Source of the DNA: JBBDRJ01 sp963766295
GTDB taxonomy: Bacteria > Actinomycetota > JAICYB01
Direction: 5' to 3'
DNA length: 64,000 bases
Assembly: GCA_963766295.1 (NCBI GenBank)
Contig: CAVXYW010000001.1
Span: 1-64,000, forward strand
This document shows positions 52,801 to 61,762 of the stretch, piece by piece. The notes under the pieces are model-generated. The model did not search any database. It saw only the letters and a program-made list of their open reading frames with translations, and was not told the DNA's origin. The position numbers and the translations under genes were made by a program. Position 1 is the first letter of the stretch; each line of letters starts with the position of its first letter.

Positions 52801-53944
52801 TCGGGTCGGACGGCGGTGCAGGGAGATCCGCGCCTGGCGTGAACTTCGCGAAGCGGATGGTCGCCTCGCCGATCTTTCCTGTGGTGGTGAACTTGGCGTT
52901 AGTTGCGGTGTCCTTCGCGAAGCTCGCCGCTGTCGGTAGGTCCACTAGATGTGCGTTCACATGCGTGGTGTCCTCGCCGGCCGTCAACGATGTGACGTCT
53001 ACCTTTGTGTCGTGGATGGGAGCCGAAGTTGCGTAGGTAACACCCGCCGCGCTGAAGGTTAGGTCGGTCGTTGGTGGGAGGTTCGCCAGCCCGACGAGGG
53101 CCGTCGTCTTCTTCGCGCCGGCTTCGTTCAGGAACGCCAGGCCGAGCTCGCTGGGTGTGGGCGTTGTGATGTGCGCCTTATATGTCGAGTTCCCGAGAAT
53201 GTCGATGATCGCCTGCAGCTTCGATGGCACCGGCGCGAACTTGGCGGCAACCTGAGTCGGATCCACTACGGCGGTGCCGACCTTGTTGAATGCAGCGCCG
53301 AGGATCGTGAGGTCGGAACCCGCTCCGGTTGGGAACGCGTCGACGGAAAGTCGTGTCGGTGCCGATGAGACCTGCGTCCGGAAAATCAAAGGAGTCTTCG
53401 TGTTGCATGCGTTGAACCCAAACGCCACACGGCTCGGGTCGGCGGATCCGTTCGGTGCAAGAACCGCTTGGACCTGCGCTGGGAAGGCTCCCAGACCGAT
53501 CTTGGTCACGAGCATCGTGAGGTTGGTCGTGTTAGTTACGCCCGGGATCGGCGGAATCGGTGCGACGAGTACCGTCGCGTCCGGCAATGCCGAGCCTCCG
53601 AGGTCCACCGGAGTCGGGATCGCATAGCGCGCCCTAACGACCTTGCTCGTGGCGCAGCCTGATCCGCCCAACGTGTGGATCTCATACGAAACAGGATCGA
53701 GCGCCTGATTTAGTTGACCCACAAGCGGCGCAAGGCTCGGCAGTGACACCTTGAGATCGGCTTTCACCGCTGGTGTTTCGCTCGACCCAATGAAAAGACT
53801 GATGGATATGGTGAGCGCCATCGCTGTGGCTGCTGCCACTACCAGGACGATCACACTGGCAACGACAACGCCCCCGCGCGTTCGTAGCCGCCGACGTATG
53901 CCTGAGCCAAGAGCTGAATCAAAAGAACCTGCGGATCGCCGCAC
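49892..53944 (-). CDS. Giant membrane-anchored surface protein with internal repeats and a C-terminal IPT/TIG domain
   Basis: 1350 residues. A basic N-terminus and one hydrophobic segment (~25-52) anchor or export it. The body repeats a module of ~160-200 residues: GWG(D/A/N)..(M/I/L)(S/H)(V/I)D(L/I)xH near residues ~410, 571 and 771, each with a following (T/D)(D/N)LPxxxxL.Y segment (RDLPETVFLSYEKD, TNLPETAHVKYFPP, DDLPSSVDLTYNRD, TNLPPKVDLVLGST). The C-terminus (~1250-1350) is IPT/TIG-like, GVNPSPITQGANDQVMVVHGENF, after Cys-rich text (CEPDCQRIS, CSILTPPSC). GTG start at 53944 with GGAAGGGAG. Not matched to a known family; no sortase motif. Likely an extracellular scaffold. Confidence 0.75.
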   Translation of the reverse strand: MRRSAGSFDSALGSGIRRRLRTRGGVVVASVIVLVVAAATAMALTISISLFIGSSETPAVKADLKVSLPSLAPLVGQLNQALDPVSYEIHTLGGSGCATSKVVRARYAIPTPVDLGGSALPDATVLVAPIPPIPGVTNTTNLTMLVTKIGLGAFPAQVQAVLAPNGSADPSRVAFGFNACNTKTPLIFRTQVSSAPTRLSVDAFPTGAGSDLTILGAAFNKVGTAVVDPTQVAAKFAPVPSKLQAIIDILGNSTYKAHITTPTPSELGLAFLNEAGAKKTTALVGLANLPPTTDLTFSAAGVTYATSAPIHDTKVDVTSLTAGEDTTHVNAHLVDLPTAASFAKDTATNAKFTTTGKIGEATIRFAKFTPGADLPAPPSDPIQYLSASLTDNATVADLHLLGVGSSAVGWGDVMSVDLKHTPGPFDVSISTPDANVIGKLRDLPETVFLSYEKDKQAAVYRGSDKIASVIFDLTSTKFIMGRATKAHLEATDVPTGLGTVMNAGNKTFDITMTGGKVGQVELLLTNGPENEIPSGDGLLFFDPIPPGESVSSTVQPYEVFLRASEVKSASLGWGAPISVDIEHTEALFTIDAQIARNSVVDNLPVVQQLTIDGVMTNLPETAHVKYFPPVGGVSSDDGVLGFAPGGPGLPGGIDDESTASRLTYDSLSVLGELTLDVTSSTPLFNDAKELQVTLTDLPTHIVVNLDDVSKEMTAVITGPPLGRLDARIGSDLDSCIPCVSADEDGIHLIDRLDDGEPYLAEVHIGGITGAEVGWGNPLHIDIQSAGDDFGIRTFTQTQEAGSPIQTQRIEADIDDLPSSVDLTYNRDAKEVHYTANEAIGTIIAHAHNFPDPIIGSSHNIDATLTNLPPKVDLVLGSTETSGDEFLVDKGFSLDTGPFAIGRVEFLVTDADEDKRDLLDGRNGVLIDDFDSEFETIYAQANNLRHVDFRKQSAGDPKEFNTEDIHVHTIFEQGNRTPEPLMFLRRTRDNSKLDNISFMKAVYERPPADIDIRIHRDIRGTTGKTHPGSSTKTEVTYSSPSEGKGLEFSTNAGAGLALLRATIEDMPKTLVACISPHHNECASANNFEKTIDESSYKITPGGLKSGEPTHVEVFHCAGSVNNDGRCGGESTVASLFIEKELAAHVETDDTCEPDCQRISVDTANGLVHGTVVNQETPDDWDDLKIVLPEGFKAQNWGVNVECSILTPPSCTGHSMNSPEEGSRITCPAGIEFRSRIVFDIFPIDISEEICPKAGISGVNPSPITQGANDQVMVVHGENFSSNAWVDFGEGITTKSVVLPDGEYDRLIVVVDVAGDAPDGFRGFAVSNPGGDLDHSFSAEILEVTCPGGCDP

Positions 53945-54029
53945 TGTGCTCCCTTCCGCGCTCGCCGCGATACGGCGCGCGAACGGGACAGAAACACGCG
54001 CAGGCCCTTGGGTGGTCTCTGCGGTCTTT

Positions 54030-54054
54030 GCTCCCTGACTGAACGTCAGGGAGC
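54030..54054. terminator. Hairpin between ABC-F and the giant protein
   Basis: Perfect 10-bp arms (54030-54039, 54045-54054) with a 5-base loop, between the ABC-F stop and the giant-protein start; no T-run on the minus strand. Confidence 0.5.
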
Positions 54055-54139
54055 GTGCGGCCCTTCTGTCTCGCTACTGAGCACAGCGTATACCGATCGC
54101 CGGCGGTGTCTATGCCGTTCGGCACACTCAAAAGTCGAA

Positions 54140-56047
54140 CTAGCCGACCGAGTCGAGACCTTCCGTCAAGCGCTCCCAGTCCGACTCGAGCTGCGCGATC
54201 CTGCGTTCGGACTCCTGCAGCGCTTTCGCGGCGTTCTTCGACTGCGGCCCACCGGACGAGTAGGTCTTCACGTCCGCGAGCAACGCGGTTAACCGGTCCC
54301 TTTCCGTGTGCGCGGCGTTGATGTCCGCTTCGACCTTTCGCACGGCCGCGCGGCGACGACGCATCTCTGCCTTGTCGACGCGGATCGGTTTCATGCCGTT
54401 GACGACCTTCGGCTTCACCGGCACGCTCTCAGACTGCTGTTCCTGCTCCTTCTTCCACAGATAGTCCTCGTAGTCGCCGACGAACCGTCGCGGCACCCCG
54501 GACGTCACCTCGACGATGTGGTCCGCGATGCTGCGGATGAGGTGACGGTCGTGCGTCACCAGCACGATCGTCCCCGTGTATTGGACGAGCGCGTCTTCCA
54601 AGCGATCTCGGCTCGCGATGTCGAGGTGGTTGGTCGGCTCGTCCAAGCACAGGAAGTTGACCGGCTGGACAAGCAGCTTCGCCAGCGCGAGGCGCGTCCT
54701 TTCACCTCCGGACAGCACCGACACCGGTTTCTCGGTGTCGTCTCCGGAGAACAGGAACCGGCCGAGGAGATCGCGAGCCTTCACATCCGCGCTCGGCGGG
54801 ATCGAACGCTGCAGCTCCTCGATCACGCGGTTGGACGGATCGAGCGCTTCGATCTGGTGCTGCGCGAAGTAGCCGAGTGAAACATTGTGTCCGAGCTCGC
54901 GCGATCCGCCCGTGGGTACGAGGGCACCGGCCAGCAGCTTGAGCAACGTCGTCTTCCCTGCGCCGTTCGGCCCGACGAGCGCGATCTTCTGCGCGCGCTC
55001 GATCACGAGATCGAGGCTTTCGTAGACTGGGATCGACGGCTCGTAGGCGAAGTCGACCTTGTCGAGCGTGAGCACAGTCTGTCCGGACCGCGGCGGCGGC
55101 GGGAACCCGAGCCTCATCGTCTTGCGTCCCTTGACCGGCGCTTCGATGCGCTCGACCTTGTCGAGCATCTTGACGCGGCTCTGGACCTGTCGCGCCTTCG
55201 ACGACTTGTAACGGAACCGCTCGATGAAGCGCTCCGTCCGCTGGATCTTCTTCGCCTGGTTCCGCGCCGCGGCCTCCTGCTGTGCGATCTCGAGCTCACG
55301 CGCCTTAACGAAAGCCTCGTAGTCGCCCGTGTACGGATTGAGCTTCGCGTCCCGTATCTCAACAACGCGCGTCGCCAGGACGTTCATGAAGTCACGGTCG
55401 TGGGAGACGAGAAGGATGGCGCCCTCGTAGGCGAGAAGGAACCGTTCTAGCCACTTCATCGACTCGAGGTCGAGGTGGTTGGTGGGCTCGTCCAGGAGCA
55501 GGGCGTCGGGCGCAGCCAGTAGCAGCTTGGCCAGCGCGACGCGCATCAGCCAGCCTCCGGACAACGAGTCCGTGGGTCGCGACAGGTCCTTCGCCTTGAA
55601 CGCGAGACCGCTCAGGATCCGCTTCGCTTGGGCCTCGAGGGAGTACCCGCCGAGCTCATCGAAGCGCTCCTGCAGACGCGTGAACTCGGCGAGCAGCGCG
55701 GCATGTTCGTCCTGATCGGTGGTCTCGGCGAGGTCTCGCTCGACGATCTCGAGGCGATGTCCGGCTTGCGACATCGCGGCCCCCGCCGAGACGACCTCCG
55801 TGAGGATGTCGCGTCCACGCAGCGCATCGGTCTCCTGTGGGAGGTAGCCGACAACGACGTCGGCGGGCCTGTCGATCATGCCCTCGTCGGGGGCCTGAGC
55901 TCCCGTGATCATCTCGAGCAGGGTGGTCTTGCCCGAGCCATTCGGACCGACCAGGGCGATGCGGTCGCGGGCACCCAGGCGGAAGCCGGTGTCGCGCAAA
56001 AGGTCGCGCGCACCGAAGGACTTCCGGACGTTGGAGAGTGTGATCAC
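54140..56047 (-). CDS. ABC-F family ATPase (Uup/EttA-like)
   Basis: 635 residues: two ABC domains with no membrane part. Walker A motifs GPNGSGKTT and GPNGAGKTT, signatures LSGGWLMRV and LSGGERTRL, Walker B LLLDEPTNHLD twice, and the long linker with KARQVQSRVKML. The C-terminal ~80 residues are a coiled-coil extension (RRRRAAVRKVEADINAAHTERDRL). ABC-F proteins act on ribosomes (translation or antibiotic protection). GTG start at 56047. Confidence 0.93.
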   Translation of the reverse strand: MITLSNVRKSFGARDLLRDTGFRLGARDRIALVGPNGSGKTTLLEMITGAQAPDEGMIDRPADVVVGYLPQETDALRGRDILTEVVSAGAAMSQAGHRLEIVERDLAETTDQDEHAALLAEFTRLQERFDELGGYSLEAQAKRILSGLAFKAKDLSRPTDSLSGGWLMRVALAKLLLAAPDALLLDEPTNHLDLESMKWLERFLLAYEGAILLVSHDRDFMNVLATRVVEIRDAKLNPYTGDYEAFVKARELEIAQQEAAARNQAKKIQRTERFIERFRYKSSKARQVQSRVKMLDKVERIEAPVKGRKTMRLGFPPPPRSGQTVLTLDKVDFAYEPSIPVYESLDLVIERAQKIALVGPNGAGKTTLLKLLAGALVPTGGSRELGHNVSLGYFAQHQIEALDPSNRVIEELQRSIPPSADVKARDLLGRFLFSGDDTEKPVSVLSGGERTRLALAKLLVQPVNFLCLDEPTNHLDIASRDRLEDALVQYTGTIVLVTHDRHLIRSIADHIVEVTSGVPRRFVGDYEDYLWKKEQEQQSESVPVKPKVVNGMKPIRVDKAEMRRRRAAVRKVEADINAAHTERDRLTALLADVKTYSSGGPQSKNAAKALQESERRIAQLESDWERLTEGLDSVG

Positions 56048-56110
56048 GACCGACGAGCGTAGCGCGGACCGGCCCGGGTGTAGACCAGCGCCGGCTGAAC
56101 TCCGCTCGGG

Positions 56111-57602
56111 CTACGCGCAGCCGCGGCCGCGCATGTCCGCGGACGACGACGCTCCGCGCTCGAGCCAGTACGCGGACCGGTGATAGAAGGACAGAAGGTT
56201 CGCGACGCACTTTCCTTCGATCCTGTAGGGCACGTTGCCGGCTCGCGGGTTGGCCGGGTCGGCGGCGGCCGCGCCCGCGTCGAAAGTTCCGGCGCCGATG
56301 GAGTAGCCGTCGGCCGATCCGTCGAAGGTCAGTTGCGTGAGGCGCCGGGTCGCCGACGTGTCCTGCTTGAGGTAGCGGTCGAACCAGGCCACAGAGAGGT
56401 GCAAAGACGTCTGCTCGCCGTACCGGCTCGCCGGGAACGACGCCGGGAAGGGCTGGTAGCCCCATTCGTAGTGCGTACTAGCCCGGGGCGTCACTGACAT
56501 CGTGTCGATCCCGGCTCCCATGAGCTGGGTGAACGCCCCCAGGTGCCCGGCCCCGTCGGGGGCCGAGTCCGGGCTCTTCGGGAAGCGGTGGCTCGGGGAA
56601 CGCGTAGTCGGTCGAGAAGAACAGCGTCGGTGCGTGGGCGGAAGCGATCTCCGCATCGGCGTACCGCTCGTCGAAGTTGTCGTAGGCGATCACAGCCTTC
56701 ACGCGCCGGTCCCGCTGACCGATCCCGGTGGCAGCGATGGCACCAAGCGAATGGCCAGCGATGCCGACACGCTGCCGGTCGAGCGACGACCAAATCGGGT
56801 TGAACAACAGCGTGCCTTCCGCGTTGGCGCCCGTCGCCCACGGATGAGGCGAGCTCGGGGTGGAGAAGAAGAAGTCGATAGCCGACTCGAAGCCGGGCTC
56901 GTTCTCGAGCGGCATCGCGCCGCACCCGATGTCGGCGCAATCGATCGAGCCATCTCGGTTGTGCGAGAAGGTTTCCGAGTCACCCTGCCCCTGCGGGTCG
57001 ATGATCATCACGATGTAGCCGGCCTCGGCCATGCTCTCCGCGAACCACAGGTTCACCTCGTTGAACGAGAAAAGACCGGGCGAGAAAACGATCCCGGGCC
57101 GGCTCGCCGGCGACGCGCTCGGGTTGGGCGAGAAGAGCCGCGCGTACAGTTTCGCGCCGGTCTTCGAGGTGAACTGGAATCGCTGCGTTTGGCCCCGGCC
57201 CGCGGCCTCCCAATCGGACGGCGAGCGGAACGGATCGGTGACCTTGGCGGGCGGCAACCGGGTTGGGTTGAGCCGCGGACGCGTCGGCTCTGCGAGCAGC
57301 TCGGCAAGCTGGGCCGGCAGCACGCCGGCGGCCTCGGCGTTCTCGGCGGCCCAGGTCCGCAGGAAGGCCGGGTTGGACAGCTCGTCGTACTGACGCTGGT
57401 AACCGCATGCGACGTTGCCGAGGTCCCGGAGCATCCAGGCCGCCAGGTCCGCCGGGTCGACGTCCGGCACGGGAGCCTCGCAGGCAAACGGCTCCGGCGG
57501 CGGCGGGACGGCGGCTCTTGCCGGTGCGAGGCTCACCGAAGTGACGAAGGCCAGCAGTGCCGCCGTGATGCAAGCAGCGCGGTGCCTCATCCGTTTCCCC
57601 AT
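56111..57602 (-). CDS. Secreted alpha/beta hydrolase (single-base frameshift near 56580)
   Basis: From ATG 57602: MGKRMRHR and a hydrophobic core ending APARA, a Sec-type signal peptide. The enzyme body has RPGIVFSPGLFSFNEVN, MIIDPQGQGDSETF, nucleophile elbow IAGHSLGAIAATG and an acid region. After FPEPPLP the frame shifts; removing one base of the GGG run 56580-56582 rejoins KSPDSAPDGAGHLGAFTQLM, which carries the likely catalytic His, to a stop at 56111. The span is 1492 bp, one base over. Lipase/esterase-like. Confidence 0.75.
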
Positions 57603-57687
57603 CCCCGCCGTCGTGTGCAGCTCCTTTCTTGTACACGATGATCGGGATGCGGGGCCGGTCAGCCGATAAGACCGAAGCGCGGCTGGC

Positions 57688-57750
57688 CCTCCTACGATGC
57701 ATCGGACGCCCTCGTAGCTCAGGGGATAGAGCACCGGTTTCCTAATCCGG
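57688..57750 (+). repeat. Partial tRNA-Arg duplicate (5' half)
   Basis: 58 of 63 bases match 59318-59380, which covers the leader and 5' half of tRNA-Arg(CCT), including the D-arm and anticodon loop TTCCTAA. The T-arm and acceptor 3' strand are replaced by unrelated sequence, so no functional tRNA forms. Confidence 0.85.
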
Positions 57751-57941
57751 TTCGGTGCGAACCGCTGACCTGCACGAACGCGAATCTGCGCAGTTCGCGA
57801 CCGCAATTCGACTGACCGACAAGTACCGTCATTGACCGCAGTTGGCCGCTGCTACGGGCACGCGGAGAACACAAATTCTCCAACGGCATCTGACCATCGA
57901 GCGAACGACAAAGCGCCCGAACAAGGTCTGCCGCCTATCCT

Positions 57942-59303
57942 GTGGCCGGAGCCAGTTCACACGGTGGGGTGGAATTGGAAGTCAGGTACGCGAAGACACG
58001 GGACGGCGTGAAGGTCGCGTATTCACGGTTCGGTTCAGGTGTCCCGCTCCTCTTCGTCGGTGATTGGTGGAGTCACGTCGAGCGCGACTGGGATCTTCCT
58101 CCCCTCGCTGCGGTCTACGAACGGGTCGCGTCCTTCGCCGACACGACGATCTTCGATCTCCGCGGCACGTCCCTCTCCGATCCGATCCCGGCGGGAAGCA
58201 CACCGAGCTTCGACAACTGTCTGGACGACATGCTCGCCGTGCTGGACGCGACGGATCATCCGAACGCTGCCATCTTCGGGTCGGCCGCCGGCGTCCAGCT
58301 CGCTCTGCTGTTCGCGGCGAGGCACCCCGAACGCGTGTCAGCTCTCATCCTGTGCAACGGATACGCCAGATTCCTCCAGGCAGACGATTATCCGTGGGGC
58401 GTGCCGCCCAACTTCATGGATGTCATGCGCCAGGCCTTTGAGGACACATGGGGAACACTCGATATGGCGCGGATGAGCGGCCCGGGCGTCGATTGGACAC
58501 CCCAGACGTTGGAAGCAGCAGCGGCGAATATCCGGGCGACGGCTTCACCGACGACCGCTGCCTCATACTTCCCGCTTCTGTACGAAAACGACGTCCGTCA
58601 CCTCGTCCCGAGCGTCGGCACCCGCACGTTGCTCATGCATTCGGTCGCGAATCCGCTCATCCCGGTTCAGCACAGCCGCTACCTCGCGACGTACCTCGCC
58701 GATGCACGGCTCGTCGAACTCCCCGGCCGGGACTTCGCGTTCTGGGGTGAGGATCGGGACCGGATCGTCGACGCCATGCAGGAATTCCTCACCGGCACGC
58801 AGCACTTAGAGGCTGCAACGCGGAGGCTCACAACCGTCCTCTTCAGCGACATCGCGAGCTCGACCGACGAAGCGGTACGACGAGGCGACAGTCGGTGGGC
58901 CGAGCTGTTGGCGCATCACGACGCGATGGTGAAGAGCCAGCTCGACCGCCACCACGGGAAACAGGTCAAGCACACGGGTGACGGCATCATGGCCACCTTC
59001 GACGGCCCAACGCGCGCGTGTTTGTGCGGCCTGGCGCTCCGTGACGGAGCGCGGAAGATGGGACTCGAGCTCCGGGTCGGCGTCCACACCGGAGAAGTCG
59101 AGGTTCGCGGCGCGGACATCGGTGGCATCGCGGTCCACGTCGCTGCACGCGTACAAGCACACGCCGAGCCCGGCGAGGTCCTTGCTTCCCGGACGATCCC
59201 CGACGTCGTCGCAGGATCGAGCATCCAGTTCGAGAGCAGGGGCGAACACGAACTCAAGGGCGTCCCAGGGAAATGGCTGCTCTACGCCGTCACCGACCGT
59301 TAG
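57942..59303 (+). CDS. Alpha/beta hydrolase-adenylate cyclase fusion (Rv1900c-like), hydrolase nucleophile lost
   Basis: 453 residues (GTG start; GTG 57969 also possible). The N-terminal ~285 residues are an alpha/beta-hydrolase fold (GVKVAYSRFGSGVPLLFV, LALLFAARHPERVSALIL), but the nucleophile elbow reads FGSAAG where GESEG is usual, so Ala replaces the Ser. The C-terminal ~165 residues are a class III cyclase: LFSDIASST, Lys in KQVKHTGDGIMATF, VRVGVHTGEVE-type strand. The hydrolase part may now be a ligand-binding sensor. Lies between two tRNA-Arg copies. Confidence 0.88.
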   Translation: MAGASSHGGVELEVRYAKTRDGVKVAYSRFGSGVPLLFVGDWWSHVERDWDLPPLAAVYERVASFADTTIFDLRGTSLSDPIPAGSTPSFDNCLDDMLAVLDATDHPNAAIFGSAAGVQLALLFAARHPERVSALILCNGYARFLQADDYPWGVPPNFMDVMRQAFEDTWGTLDMARMSGPGVDWTPQTLEAAAANIRATASPTTAASYFPLLYENDVRHLVPSVGTRTLLMHSVANPLIPVQHSRYLATYLADARLVELPGRDFAFWGEDRDRIVDAMQEFLTGTQHLEAATRRLTTVLFSDIASSTDEAVRRGDSRWAELLAHHDAMVKSQLDRHHGKQVKHTGDGIMATFDGPTRACLCGLALRDGARKMGLELRVGVHTGEVEVRGADIGGIAVHVAARVQAHAEPGEVLASRTIPDVVAGSSIQFESRGEHELKGVPGKWLLYAVTDR

Positions 59304-59337
59304 CCCAAGGGGCAGACCTCGTACGATGCGTCGGTCG

Positions 59338-59410
59338 CCCCCGTAGCTCAGGGGATAGAGCACCGGTTTCCTAAACCGGGTGTCGGAGGTTCGAGTCCTC
59401 CCGGGGGCGC
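59338..59410 (+). tRNA. tRNA-Arg (CCT anticodon)
   Basis: Full cloverleaf: acceptor GCCCCCG with CGGGGGC, D-arm GCTC/GAGC, anticodon stem CCGGT/ACCGG with loop TTCCTAA (anticodon CCT, codon AGG), T-arm GGAGG/CCTCC with TTCGAGT loop; discriminator G at 59410. No encoded CCA. Confidence 0.97.
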
Positions 59411-59532
59411 GGGCGGGTCGCTATGCTGGCCTTCGCTAACGGCGATCTGCCGTCAACTTCCCTCCCCCTAGAACTGATGCAAACGCACGTGTACGGCTGC
59501 GACGGTTCTTTCCATCGAGCGGGAGCGCATCT

Positions 59533-60876
59533 GTGACGAACGGTAGGAGTAAGCGAGCGACGATCTTTCTCGCAGTGTCGATGACCGTCGCGCTGCTGGC
59601 CGCAGCTTGCGGTACGCGGCTGGACGAGAACGACGTCCGGGCCGCTCAGTCGGAGCGAACACAGCAGACCTTCGATCGCACAGGACGAACCGCCGGCGAG
59701 GAAACAACTATCGGCTCAACGACCACCGGCGGCGGCACCTCTGGAGCACCCAACGTGGCCGCCGGTGACCGCACCGGTATCGATGAAAGCTCGATAAAGG
59801 TCGGCGGGATCTTCCCGCTCTCAGGTGGTTTGTCTGCACTGGGACGACCGGTCGAACAGGCTGCGCGTTCCTACTTCCGGCACGTCAACGACACGGGCGG
59901 CATCAACGGACGAAAGGTCGACTTCATCGCCGAGGACGACGCCGCCGATCCGAACCGAACGCGCAGCGCGGCGGAGAAGCTCGTCAACCAGGACAAGGTC
60001 TTCGTGATGGGTCCGTCCTTCACGCCCTTCTCCCCCGACCTGACCGGCTTCCTAGAGGACCGCGGAGTTCCCTTTATCGGGTTCGACGGCAATACCGTCG
60101 ACGGCTTCAAGTCGAAGTCGACCATCAGTCTCGGCGCATCGATCCCGCCGCACGCCGAAGTATTGGTGCCGTACTGGTACAACAAGACGAAGGCGCAACG
60201 CATCGGTATCGTGTACCTCGACGTGCCGCCTGCGCGTGAGTATCTAGAGCACACGCGCGACGTGATCTGCCCGGAACTCGGGTGTCAGGTAGTCAGAGCT
60301 CAGCCCGTCCAATTCACGACGACGGATTACGTTTCGATTTTGCTCGGGATGCAGTCCGCGAACGTCAACGGGATATTCATCGTCACCGACCCTGCGTCCG
60401 CCGTGAAGCTCCTCATCCAAGCGCGGACGCTGAACTACAAGCCCTCACCAGGGGGTTACCTGGGACAGCACGGCATCTATCTGGATCTCGTTCCCGAAAG
60501 CTGCGGCGCGTTCTGTAACGGGATCCTGGCCCCCACGAGCCTGTTCCCACCGACCGTTTCCAATGCGGCAACCAACGAGATGCGCAGGATCGTCGGGACC
60601 TACTACCAGGACGTCGAATACGGGTACTTCACCGAGCTCGGTTACGCGTCCGCTCGGTTGTTGGTAGATCTCATCAGACGTGCCGGCGCGAGCGCCGATC
60701 GTGCAAGAGTCCTCGCTACCGCGCGCTCACTTACGTCCTATGACACCGGCGGCTTCACCAATCCGGACCGGCCGCTCAATCTCACGCCGGGAGTCGAGCA
60801 TCCGCGCGACATGATCATCGTGCGCATGCAGGGGTCGAAGTGGGTGCAGGACTCCGGCTGGCTACCGTCCCGCTGA
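59533..60876 (+). CDS. Branched-chain amino acid-type ABC transporter substrate-binding lipoprotein
   Basis: 447 residues from GTG 59533. Signal with lipobox LLAAAC, then a Thr/Gly linker and a Leu/Ile/Val-binding fold: IKVGGIFPLSGGLSALGRPVEQAARSYF, NDTGGINGRKVDFIAEDDAADP, VFVMGPSFTPFSP, and a hinge around RIGIVYLDVPPAREYLEH. Lipid-anchored receptor for the importer that follows. Confidence 0.9.
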   Translation: MTNGRSKRATIFLAVSMTVALLAAACGTRLDENDVRAAQSERTQQTFDRTGRTAGEETTIGSTTTGGGTSGAPNVAAGDRTGIDESSIKVGGIFPLSGGLSALGRPVEQAARSYFRHVNDTGGINGRKVDFIAEDDAADPNRTRSAAEKLVNQDKVFVMGPSFTPFSPDLTGFLEDRGVPFIGFDGNTVDGFKSKSTISLGASIPPHAEVLVPYWYNKTKAQRIGIVYLDVPPAREYLEHTRDVICPELGCQVVRAQPVQFTTTDYVSILLGMQSANVNGIFIVTDPASAVKLLIQARTLNYKPSPGGYLGQHGIYLDLVPESCGAFCNGILAPTSLFPPTVSNAATNEMRRIVGTYYQDVEYGYFTELGYASARLLVDLIRRAGASADRARVLATARSLTSYDTGGFTNPDRPLNLTPGVEHPRDMIIVRMQGSKWVQDSGWLPSR

Positions 60877-60877
60877 C

Positions 60878-61762
60878 GTGGACGCACAAACTCTGGGCGA
60901 AGCGATACTGCGCGGTGGCGTTACCGGACTGGGCTCCGGCCTTTTTGCCGTCGCTTTGGTGCTGACGTTCCGGACGACGCGCATCCTGAACTTCGGCTTG
61001 GCCGGGATCGCGTCGATCTGCGCCTTCCTGATGTCGACTTTGTGGGGAGCCGGCTCGTGGCCGGTGATACCGGCACTGCTCGTGGTGTTCGCACTCGGCG
61101 CTGCGTTGGGCTTCGGCGGCGAGCGCGTGTTTCGTCCATTGGCGGACGCAACCGTTGTCGTGAAGGCCGTCGCCGCACTGGGCCTTCTTCTGGTCAGCCA
61201 AGCCGCGATCGCACTCATCTGGGGGCCGGGCGAACGCTTCCTTCCGTTGCTGGTCAACAGCAGCATCGGTTCCGGAGGTCTTCGCATAGCGCATCAACAG
61301 CTGCTCGCGGCCTTGGCCACTCTCATCGTCGGTGGCGGGATCGTAGTCTGGACGCGCGCGACGCGAACGGGCACGGCAACACTTGCTGTGGCTGAAGACG
61401 CAGATGCAGCACGACTGCTCGGGGTTCGTCCGCAAAGAGTCGCTGCGTTCGTGTGGACCATCTCTGGCGCCATTGCGGCAGTCGCCGGCGTGCTGCTGTC
61501 CAGCTTCACCGTTCTGAACACGACAGAGATGACTCTTGCCTTGATCGCGGCTTTGGCCGCAGCACTGTTAGCCGGATTCGAGTCGATCCCGACCGCCGTG
61601 GGCGCTTCGGCTGGAGTGGGTGCGGTCACCGCGGCCGCCGCTTCGTTCCCCGAGCTCGCGCGCATATCCGGATTCGTGGAATCCGTCGGCTTCCTCGCGG
61701 TCATCGTGGTCGTCCTTGTTCTCAGGCCGCGGCAACTCTCGAACCTCTTGGAGCGCGCGTGA
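60878..61762 (+). CDS. livH: Branched-chain amino acid ABC permease (LivH-like)
   Basis: 294 residues, about eight hydrophobic segments. LivH features: GLGSGLFAVALVLTFRTTRILNFGLAG, then RVAAFVWTISGAIAAVAGVLL and LLAGFESIPTAVGASAGVGAV. GTG 60878 starts one base after the binding-protein stop; its stop overlaps the next start (GTGA). Confidence 0.88.
   Translation: MDAQTLGEAILRGGVTGLGSGLFAVALVLTFRTTRILNFGLAGIASICAFLMSTLWGAGSWPVIPALLVVFALGAALGFGGERVFRPLADATVVVKAVAALGLLLVSQAAIALIWGPGERFLPLLVNSSIGSGGLRIAHQQLLAALATLIVGGGIVVWTRATRTGTATLAVAEDADAARLLGVRPQRVAAFVWTISGAIAAVAGVLLSSFTVLNTTEMTLALIAALAAALLAGFESIPTAVGASAGVGAVTAAAASFPELARISGFVESVGFLAVIVVVLVLRPRQLSNLLERA

Noticed and set aside
57708..57780. 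Second functional tRNA-Arg.
   Set aside because: Only the 5' half is preserved; the T-arm and acceptor 3' strand do not pair.
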